Assembly (NCBI GenBank): GCA_003168295.1
Contig: PMST01000478.1
Span: 4,544 to 16,306 of the forward strand
Origin: Actinomycetota bacterium
Lineage (GTDB): Bacteria > Actinomycetota > Actinomycetes > Streptosporangiales > Streptosporangiaceae
Direction: 5' to 3'
DNA length: 11,763 nt
Each line of letters begins with the position of its first letter. Positions within the stretch are counted from its first letter, which is position 1. The notes under the pieces are model-generated. The model was not told where the DNA came from. It ran no database searches and saw nothing but the letters and a program-made list of their open reading frames with translations. This document shows positions 6,503 through 11,763 of the stretch, piece after piece. The position numbers and the translations under genes were made by a program.

Positions 6503-6552
6503 TCGATCAGGCGCGGCCTGATTTCGATCAGTCTGTTCAGTCGATCAGTCTG
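6503..6552 (+). repeat. Short direct repeats in the 3' region of paralog 2
   Basis: TCGATCAGTCTG occurs at 6524-6535 and 6541-6552, 17 bases apart, and its first eight bases also occur at 6503-6510. They lie between the stop codon at 6494 and the terminator hairpin beginning at 6554. Paralog 1 has nothing similar after its stop, so these arose or inserted after the duplication, or were lost from the other copy. Confidence 0.55.
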
Positions 6553-6553
6553 C

Positions 6554-6592
6554 GCCACGGTGACCCCGGGAGTTTTCCGGGGTCACCGTGGC
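6554..6592 (+). terminator. Hairpin terminator after paralog 2
   Basis: A perfect 16-bp stem (6554-6569 with 6577-6592, arm GCCACGGTGACCCCGG) closes the 7-base loop GAGTTTT. It begins 60 bases after the paralog 2 stop and 131 bases before the next start, so the downstream gene should have its own promoter or depend on readthrough. Confidence 0.9.
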
Positions 6593-6684
6593 ATCAGGCA
6601 GACGCAGCCTTGGGGCGTTCCAGGCCAGGTACCGGCTGACCAGGACAACGCAGGCGGCAGAGCTTTGTTACAAGGAGTAGCACG

Positions 6685-7686
6685 ATGCATGAGAGCGGGA
6701 GCGCAGGCAGCGAGATGCCGGAGAGCAGGAGCACGGACAGCGAAGACCAGGACGGTACCGCCGAGTCCCCTGCGATCCTCGTGGCCACTGGCAGTGCTAC
6801 CGGGTCCAGTGATGGCGCCGAGGCTTCGGAGTCCGGGCAGGTCTCCCGGCCGCCTGGGCCGCGTAGGGGGGCCAGGTTCGCAGCCTACGTCGCCGCGGGT
6901 GCCCTGGCTCTAGGAGCAGGATTCGGTATCGCCAAGGTCGTCGATCCGCCCCGCGCCACGCCCCTTTCGTCGGCCATCCCTTCGCCTGCCAAGGCAGGCG
7001 GCGTGTTCGTGGAGGACGACGACGGCACGGCCCAGGACAGCCAGACCAACATCTTGCAATCGACGGGGCCCGGTCTGGTGCACATCATCGCGGGCGGGAA
7101 GGCGGTCGGCATCGGCATGGTGCTCACGCCGTCAGGCAAGGTACTGACCACTTATCAGCCGTCCCACCGAGCCGGGAGCCTCACGGCGAAGTACGTGCTG
7201 TCCGGCATGACGTTCAAAGCCGAGGTCATCGGTACGGACGCGACCGCGGGTCTGGCGCTGCTCCAGATGGAAGGCGGCAGCGGCCGGGCGTTCTCTACCC
7301 TGGTCGTCGGCAACTCGGCAACCCTCGTCGCCGACACGTACAAGTCTAAGCAGCTCTCGTTCCACTTCGCCGGCGAGGTCTTCGACACCGCGGTCGGCAC
7401 CAGTGGCACCCAAGACGCGCTGGCCATCAACACAGGCACCCTGATCGCGCTGAATAAGGTCGCCGTCGTCGGCGGAAAGAGCCGGACCGGGCTCATGCAG
7501 TCGATCCTGCAGTCCCAGCCTGCCGCGGAGATCGGCGGCCCGCTGGTAAACCTCAACGGTCAGGTCATAGGCATCACGTTGGCCGGCGGAGGGAGCGGCC
7601 TGGACATCAGCGGCTACGCGATGCCCATCAACCAGGCTCTCGCGGTCGCTGCTCAGATAGACGCCATGGCGCGGCATTCCTCCTAA
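6685..7686 (+). CDS. Membrane-anchored HtrA/trypsin-like protein lacking the catalytic triad (pseudoprotease)
   Basis: This 333-residue protein has a hydrophilic, Ser/Glu/Asp-rich N-terminus (about 1-60), presumably cytoplasmic. One membrane segment follows (about 64-84, after RRGARF), then an outer domain resembling the protease domain of HtrA/DegP proteins. Matches are GIGMVLTPSGKVLTT (142-156, for the family GSGVII-S-DGYILTN), VIGTDATAGLALLQ (181-194, for VGTDP-TDLAVLK) and GGPLVNLNGQVIGI (284-297), then GYAMPIN (310-316). In this alignment the catalytic His falls on Gln158, the Asp on Gly189 and the Ser on Ile283, and the Gly before Asn-Ser is Ala281. His161 lies nearby but out of register. 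There is no PDZ domain, which HtrA proteins usually carry at the C-terminus. I infer a non-proteolytic binding, scaffold or sensor role outside the membrane. The ATG has AAGGAG seven bases upstream. The stop TAA shares one base with an ATG, and the thiolase lies 50 bases downstream, so the two may be cotranscribed. Confidence 0.75.
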   Translation: MHESGSAGSEMPESRSTDSEDQDGTAESPAILVATGSATGSSDGAEASESGQVSRPPGPRRGARFAAYVAAGALALGAGFGIAKVVDPPRATPLSSAIPSPAKAGGVFVEDDDGTAQDSQTNILQSTGPGLVHIIAGGKAVGIGMVLTPSGKVLTTYQPSHRAGSLTAKYVLSGMTFKAEVIGTDATAGLALLQMEGGSGRAFSTLVVGNSATLVADTYKSKQLSFHFAGEVFDTAVGTSGTQDALAINTGTLIALNKVAVVGGKSRTGLMQSILQSQPAAEIGGPLVNLNGQVIGITLAGGGSGLDISGYAMPINQALAVAAQIDAMARHSS

Positions 7687-7724
7687 TGTGCGCGGCTATC
7701 GTGGATGACACGGAGCAGTGTGCC

Positions 7725-7731
7725 GAGGAGG
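7725..7731 (+). promoter_or_regulatory. Ribosome binding site that fixes the thiolase start
   Basis: GAGGAGG lies five bases before GTG at 7737. This supports the GTG start over the in-frame ATG at 7686, which overlaps the previous stop codon and would add 17 residues not expected at a thiolase N-terminus. Confidence 0.75.
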
Positions 7732-7736
7732 CCGAC

Positions 7737-8921
7737 GTGAACGACGTGTTTGTGGTGGACGCATGCCGGACGCCCATCGGGAAGATCAAAGGCGTACTGG
7801 CCGACATGCGTCCCGACCACCTCGCCGCGGACGTCATCACGGCCCTGGTGGGGCGCAGCCCGTGGCTGGACGTGACCGCGATCGATGACGTCTACTGGGG
7901 CGCGGCCAACCAGGCCGGCGAGGACAACAGGAACGTGGCCCGGATGGCCGTGCTGCTGGCCGGGTTGCCGGTGGAGATACCCGGGGCTACGGTGAACCGG
8001 CTGTGCGGATCGGGGATGGAGGCCGTCTGCGACGCGGCCCGGACGATCGCGGCCGGCGAGGCGGATGTCTGCCTGGCGGGCGGGTCGGAGTCGATGACGC
8101 GCGCGCCGTTCGTCCTCGGCCGCTCCTCGGACCCGTTCCCCCGGGCCATGGACCTGGCTGACACCAGGCTCGGCTGGCGGTTGGTGAGCCCGCGGATGAA
8201 GGAGCTGTACCCGCCGATCACGCTGGGCGAGACCGCGGAGAACGTGGCGGATAAGTACGGCATCACCCGGGAGCGCCAGGACCAGTGGGCGCTGCGCAGC
8301 CACCGGCTGGCCGCCGCCGCCCGCGACGCGGGCCGGTTCGACGCCGAGACGGCACCGGTGACCACCCCGCGCGGCGAGGTCCGGTACGACGAGGGAATCA
8401 ACGGCGAGATCACCGCGGCGGAGCTGGCGGCAAAGCGGCCCGCCTTCCGCCAGGGCGGCACCGTGACCGGGGGCAACTCCTCGCCGCTGAACGACGGGGC
8501 CGCCGCGCTGCTGCTGATGTCGGGCGACGCCGTGCGTCAGGCCGGGGTGCGGCCGCTGGCGCGTTACGTGGGCGCCTCGGCGGCCGGAGTGCACCCCGAC
8601 TACATGGGAATCGGGCCGGTGCCAGCTATGAACCGGGCCCTGCGCCGGGCGCGCTGGCAGTTGGAGGAGGTGGACCTCGTCGAGGTCAACGAGGCGTTCG
8701 CGGCACAGTCAGTGGCGGTTGTCGACGAGCTCAAGTGCGACCCGGACCGGGTCAACGTGAACGGCGGCGCGATCGCCATCGGCCACCCGCTCGGCTGTTC
8801 CGGGGCCAGGATCGTCACCACCTTGCTGCACGAGATGCGCAGGCGCGGTGCCCCGCGCGGAGCGGCCAGCATGTGCATCGGCGTCGGCCAGGGCATCGCC
8901 TCCCTCTGGGAAGCCGCCTAA
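7737..8921 (+). CDS. Thiolase (acetyl-CoA C-acyltransferase), 3-oxoadipyl-CoA thiolase-like
   Basis: Cytoplasmic thiolase of 394 residues, the normal family length. It would cleave a 3-oxoacyl-CoA with CoA to acetyl-CoA plus a shortened acyl-CoA, or run in reverse. The nucleophile is Cys90 in NRLCGSG. The second active-site set is Asn318 in NEAF, His350 in GHPLGCSG and Cys380 in MCIGVGQG, so the enzyme should be active. The segment NQAGEDNRNVARMAVLLAGLP (59-79), together with the GVGQG ending, closely resembles PcaF/PaaJ-type 3-oxoadipyl-CoA thiolases of aromatic-acid degradation. No other genes of that pathway are in the window, so a general acetyl-CoA acetyltransferase role remains possible. 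The GTG start is set by GAGGAGG and by the N-terminal family pattern VVDACRTPIGK. It follows the HtrA-like gene by 50 bases on the same strand; no functional link is evident. The 3' end is convergent with the next gene, 37 bases away, with no clear terminator between. Confidence 0.9.
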   Translation: MNDVFVVDACRTPIGKIKGVLADMRPDHLAADVITALVGRSPWLDVTAIDDVYWGAANQAGEDNRNVARMAVLLAGLPVEIPGATVNRLCGSGMEAVCDAARTIAAGEADVCLAGGSESMTRAPFVLGRSSDPFPRAMDLADTRLGWRLVSPRMKELYPPITLGETAENVADKYGITRERQDQWALRSHRLAAAARDAGRFDAETAPVTTPRGEVRYDEGINGEITAAELAAKRPAFRQGGTVTGGNSSPLNDGAAALLLMSGDAVRQAGVRPLARYVGASAAGVHPDYMGIGPVPAMNRALRRARWQLEEVDLVEVNEAFAAQSVAVVDELKCDPDRVNVNGGAIAIGHPLGCSGARIVTTLLHEMRRRGAPRGAASMCIGVGQGIASLWEAA

Positions 8922-8958
8922 CTCGCGGTCCCGCCTGGCCATCGCGGCCGCCTTGGGG

Positions 8959-10323
8959 CTAGCCGAGGCTGGGGGCGCCTGCGAAGTAGTTGCCCGCGGC
9001 CGAGGTCTGCAGGGGAGCGGCGGCGGTGTCGGCGGGCAGCGACGACGGGCTGACGAAGGTGCTGCCCTGCGGGCCCGCTTCCACGACCTCGCCCAGCGCG
9101 CTGCCGTGCAGGTACTGTGACCAGGGCAGGAACCACTCGGTCCAGCCGTCATCCCATTTTCCCGCCGCCGTGCTGTTGGTGACGGTGATGGGATCACCGG
9201 GGATCGAGAGGTTGTAGTACGTCTCGGCGTCGGTCGGCGGCAGGTTCACGCACCCGTGCGAGACGTTGGTGGTGCCCTGGTCGATCACCGACCAGGGGGC
9301 GGAGTGGTAGTAGTCACCGCTGAAGGTGAACCGGACCGCAAAGTTGACCAGCTCGTTGTAGTAGCCCGCGCTGCCGGGCGCGCCGCCGCCGATCATGCGG
9401 ACCGGGTTGCTCTTCTCCACGCTCACGTAGGTGCCGTCGGGGGTGGGCAGGCTGGCCCGGCCGGTGCTGATCGGCCACTGGTAGATGCGCTTGCCGTTGA
9501 GGTAGATCTGCGTGTAGTGCGTGGTGGTGCTGGCCACGGCGATCAGCGACCGGCCGACCTCGAACGTCTGGGTCAAGTCGGCGGTGGCGTAGACGCCCTT
9601 GGCGCCCTCGACCCCGTTCAGGTGGCCGTCGAAGCTGACCGTGGTGTAGGCCGGCCAGTAGTCTCGCGGCCGGAAGTACAGGTGCTCGTCACCGTCCCAG
9701 TACCAGGCGCCGATCACGGGCTTGGAGGTGGTCAGCTCCAGCGACCGCTCGACCGCGGCCTTGTTGGTGATCGGCTGGCTGAAGGTCAGCATGATCGGCA
9801 TGCCGACGCCGTAGGTCTGGCCGCTGCCCTCGTAGATCTCGGTGGAGAAGGTCTGGGTGGGCGACAGGGTCCGGAACGTGCTCGTCGTGGTGATCTTGCT
9901 TCCGCCGGTGCCGGTGCCGGTGGCGGTCACCGTGTAGGTCTGCGCGGCGTCCAGCGTCCAGGCGCTGTGCCAGGTCTTGCCGCTCCCGCTCAGCTGACCG
10001 GAAACCGGGTCGCCCGAGGTCCGGACTGTGACGTTTGTCACTTTTCCCTTGGCGGCGGTAACGCTGATGCCCTCAGCGGGATTGACGTCGTGGCTCCCGT
10101 TCGCGGGCGTGATCTTCAGCTCGGCGGCGAGCATCGCGGCCCGCGCCTTGGCGGCTGCCGCTGCGGCCGCGGCGGACGCGGAAGCCTTCGCCTTGGCCTG
10201 GCCGGGGCTGGGTGACTGCGCGTGTCCGCCGCAAGCGGTGCCGAGCAGGCCGATGGCGGCTACCGCCGCGATGGCGGCAAAATGCCTGCCACGCCCGGCC
10301 GACCTGCGGTCTTTGCCACGCAC
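8959..10323 (-). CDS. Lipoprotein L,D-transpeptidase with Ig-like domains, LdtMt2 type
   Basis: Cell-wall enzyme predicted to form 3-3 cross-links between diaminopimelate residues of peptidoglycan stems. The GTG start is supported by AAGGAGGG five bases upstream. The basic N-terminus and hydrophobic stretch end in LLGTAC, a plausible lipobox with lipidated Cys31. An Ala/Lys helix-like linker (about 42-66) follows, then two Ig-like regions (about 68-153 and 157-256) and the YkuD domain (about 258-382). The active site is intact: general base His340 in HSAPWS, and SHGCVN (355-360) with nucleophile Cys358, 14 residues apart as in LdtMt2. The C-terminal extension (WTEWFLPWSQYLHG, 394-407) matches the terminal subdomain of that class. 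It is followed on the window's left by a convergent thiolase and preceded upstream by lnt, whose product would N-acylate Cys31. The 174-base gap to lnt suggests its own promoter. Confidence 0.92.
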   Translation of the reverse strand: MRGKDRRSAGRGRHFAAIAAVAAIGLLGTACGGHAQSPSPGQAKAKASASAAAAAAAAKARAAMLAAELKITPANGSHDVNPAEGISVTAAKGKVTNVTVRTSGDPVSGQLSGSGKTWHSAWTLDAAQTYTVTATGTGTGGSKITTTSTFRTLSPTQTFSTEIYEGSGQTYGVGMPIMLTFSQPITNKAAVERSLELTTSKPVIGAWYWDGDEHLYFRPRDYWPAYTTVSFDGHLNGVEGAKGVYATADLTQTFEVGRSLIAVASTTTHYTQIYLNGKRIYQWPISTGRASLPTPDGTYVSVEKSNPVRMIGGGAPGSAGYYNELVNFAVRFTFSGDYYHSAPWSVIDQGTTNVSHGCVNLPPTDAETYYNLSIPGDPITVTNSTAAGKWDDGWTEWFLPWSQYLHGSALGEVVEAGPQGSTFVSPSSLPADTAAAPLQTSAAGNYFAGAPSLG

Positions 10324-10400
10324 GGTGACCCTCCTTGGCGTTGAAGTCAGAGCGGGGGCCCCGTAAGAGACGGCAATGCCCTGTTACGTGTCTCCAACGC

Positions 10401-10406
10401 ATAGTA
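10401..10406 (-). promoter_or_regulatory. Candidate -10 element for the lipoprotein L,D-transpeptidase
   Basis: Read on the minus strand the bases are TACTAT, a good match to TANNNT, about 78 bases before the GTG start. There is no recognisable -35 hexamer at 16-18 bases upstream, so this is only a candidate. The 174 bases between the two minus-strand genes otherwise show no strong terminator hairpin for lnt. Confidence 0.25.
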
Positions 10407-10497
10407 CGTGGTGCTTAAATTTGGGGGAGTTCGAGAAGCGATGCGCCTCTTGCCTAACTAGACGCCGAAAACGCCTCAGAGGTTACGGTGTACCAGG

Positions 10498-11763
10498 CTA
10501 TATCGGTTCGTGTGCGCCCTGCGGCGGCTCTGTCCCAGTACCCTCGCGGCCCGGGGCCCCAGTCCCCTGCAGAGACCCGGTGTCCTGCACCGTCCGGGCA
10601 CCCGTCGGGGTCTCGGTGTCCTCCGGGGCCCGAGTACCCTCCGGGGTCCGAGTGCTCGTCGCGGTCCCGGCGCGCTTGCGGCGCGGGAGCAGCACCGCCC
10701 AGGCGAGCGCGAGCACGGTCAGCACGATGATCACGTACTCCGGCCAGGCTCCCACCCGGTCCGCCAGCGTGCGGTAGCTGACCAGCGGCACCCGGGCGTC
10801 CAGGATCGCCCGCTGCCAGATGCCGCTGTGCTCGATCAGCGCGCCGTCCGGCGCGATGATCGAGCTTTCTCCCGTGGTCGAGGCGTACACCACCGCGCGG
10901 TCGCTTTCGATGGCCCGGATCCGGGCCATCGCGGTCTGCTGCCCGGTCTCGCCCAGCTGCCCGTCGATCTCGAAGTCCGCGTCGTTGGACTGCACCGCGA
11001 GCAGGTTGGCCCCGGCGTTGACCTCGGAGCGCACCAGGTCATCGAAACCCACCTCGTAGCAGATCACGTCACCGAGCTTGATCTTTCCGACGTCGAAGAC
11101 CACGGCCTTCCGCCCCGGAGTGAAGTTCACCGGCTGCAGCGACGGAAGCGAGCTGAACTTCGAGATGAGGCTGCGGTACGGGATGTACTCACCGAACGGC
11201 ACGAGCTGGCGCTTGACGTAAAACGTCGTCGGCCCCCGGCCGGGGACCCACAGCTGGCCGACATTGCGCTGGGGGTTCTGCAGGACCTCGCCGACCAGGA
11301 TCGGCCGGTCGATGGCGGTCACCGCCCCGGCGAGCACGGCGTAGATAAAGGGGTAGTAGGACGGGTCGAGGCCGGTAGCGTTCTCCGGCCAGATCACCAG
11401 GTCCGGGGCGGGCTCGCGTCCCGCCTTGACGCGAGCGGCCAGCTCTGAAGTGGCGGCGGCGTGGTTCTGCGTGACCTCAGTGTCGTTCAGCTGCTGGGAC
11501 AGGTTCCTGGCCCGCGGCACGTTCCCCTGAATCGCGGCGACCGGCGCCGTCGGCGCCCCCCCGGTCGGGTCGACCGGCAGCAACCCGCCCGCGAGCACCA
11601 GCCCGATCGTGACCCCCGCCGCCAGCACCGGCCCGGCGGCTACGGCGACGCGGCCAGCCCCCAGATAAGACAACACCGCCCGGGCGATCATGGCTCCGGT
11701 CAGTGCGATCAGGAAGCTGAGGAACGGCACCCCGCCGATCGCGACCCAGCGGACGTCCGGCGC
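10498..11763 (-). CDS. lnt: Apolipoprotein N-acyltransferase, C-terminal part (cut by window edge)
   Basis: Membrane enzyme that adds the third acyl chain to the N-terminal cysteine of lipoproteins, using phospholipid as donor. The frame is open to the right edge, so the N-terminal membrane segments and the true start lie outside; 421 residues are visible. After residual membrane helices comes the nitrilase-like domain, which carries the full Glu-Lys-Cys triad. Numbered from the first visible codon, these are Glu127 in WPEN, Lys184 in KRQLVPFGEY and Cys235 in ICYE. The spacings of 57 and 51 residues are near those of the E. coli enzyme (68 and 52). A final membrane helix (about 343-359) and a basic RRKR stop follow. 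The last 50 or so residues are a repetitive Thr/Pro/Gly/Glu tail not needed for catalysis. In mycobacteria Lnt is joined to a polyprenol-phosphate mannose synthase; no such domain follows here. Confidence 0.9.
   Translation of the reverse strand, partial: APDVRWVAIGGVPFLSFLIALTGAMIARAVLSYLGAGRVAVAAGPVLAAGVTIGLVLAGGLLPVDPTGGAPTAPVAAIQGNVPRARNLSQQLNDTEVTQNHAAATSELAARVKAGREPAPDLVIWPENATGLDPSYYPFIYAVLAGAVTAIDRPILVGEVLQNPQRNVGQLWVPGRGPTTFYVKRQLVPFGEYIPYRSLISKFSSLPSLQPVNFTPGRKAVVFDVGKIKLGDVICYEVGFDDLVRSEVNAGANLLAVQSNDADFEIDGQLGETGQQTAMARIRAIESDRAVVYASTTGESSIIAPDGALIEHSGIWQRAILDARVPLVSYRTLADRVGAWPEYVIIVLTVLALAWAVLLPRRKRAGTATSTRTPEGTRAPEDTETPTGARTVQDTGSLQGTGAPGREGTGTEPPQGAHEPI
10516..10653 (-). repeat. 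In-frame hexapeptide repeat at the Lnt C-terminus
   Basis: About seven tandem units, mostly 18 bases, encode degenerate six-residue repeats such as TRTPEG, TRAPED and TETPTG, followed by more diverged units and two of eight residues. Unit length stays a multiple of three, so the reading frame is kept. The units sit after the last membrane helix, which should place them in the cytoplasm. The DNA looks prone to copy-number change by slippage. Confidence 0.75.

Noticed and set aside
7686..8921. Upstream ATG at 7686 as the thiolase start
   Set aside because: No ribosome binding site of its own and 17 extra residues not expected in thiolases. GTG at 7737 has GAGGAGG at ideal spacing.
9256..10215. 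Plus-strand open frame (319 codons) opposite the lipoprotein L,D-transpeptidase
   Set aside because: Low-information Gly/Arg/Val/Ala-rich shadow. The minus strand carries the complete SHGC enzyme.
10510..11448. Plus-strand open frame (312 codons) opposite lnt
   Set aside because: Shadow frame with Arg/Pro-rich repeats mirroring the Lnt tail. The minus strand shows the Glu-Lys-Cys triad.

Overview
The window is high-GC DNA with GTG as well as ATG starts, strong purine-rich ribosome binding sites, long GC hairpin terminators and abundant antisense shadow frames. Together with Ig-domain L,D-transpeptidases of the LdtMt2 type, this points to a GC-rich actinobacterium, probably a filamentous or soil lineage; the genus cannot be fixed from the sequence. 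No mobile element, CRISPR array, rRNA or tRNA gene was seen.

Layout, left to right. The last codons of a cold-shock-type protein (+) end at 59. A 13-bp hairpin terminator separates it from a convergent secreted L,D-transpeptidase (122-1411, -) that has an unusual SLGC active-site motif. A gene-poor stretch of about 1.2 kb follows (1412-2581). It holds a degenerate 24-bp tandem repeat, palindromes, and a promoter-proximal block that reappears before a second gene. Next come two tandem + strand paralogs (2582-4117 and 4896-6494). They encode secreted or membrane-anchored eight-cysteine proteins of unknown function, and each is followed by a strong hairpin terminator. Then come a single-pass membrane protein with an HtrA/trypsin-like fold whose three catalytic residues all appear replaced (6685-7686, +) and a thiolase of the 3-oxoadipyl-CoA type (7737-8921, +). 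On the - strand follow a lipoprotein L,D-transpeptidase with the canonical SHGC motif (8959-10323) and the C-terminal two-thirds or so of apolipoprotein N-acyltransferase Lnt (10498-11763, cut by the window edge), which ends in a repetitive hexapeptide tail.

How the genes fit together: apart from the cold-shock protein and the thiolase, everything acts at the cell envelope. The two L,D-transpeptidases would make 3-3 cross-links in peptidoglycan or attach proteins to it. Lnt would finish acylating lipoproteins, and the neighbouring transpeptidase is itself a predicted lipoprotein. The HtrA-like pseudoprotease and the eight-cysteine pair are predicted to sit outside the membrane.

The best candidate for something undescribed is the paralog pair. 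Between the first and last cysteine the two proteins align without a gap over 366 residues at about 76% identity (counted by eye). The linkers on both sides are unrelated, yet both proteins end in the same heptapeptide, LMDPSGM. Their upstream regions share a duplicated block with a conserved palindrome. The neighbouring catalytically dead HtrA-like protein is the second candidate.
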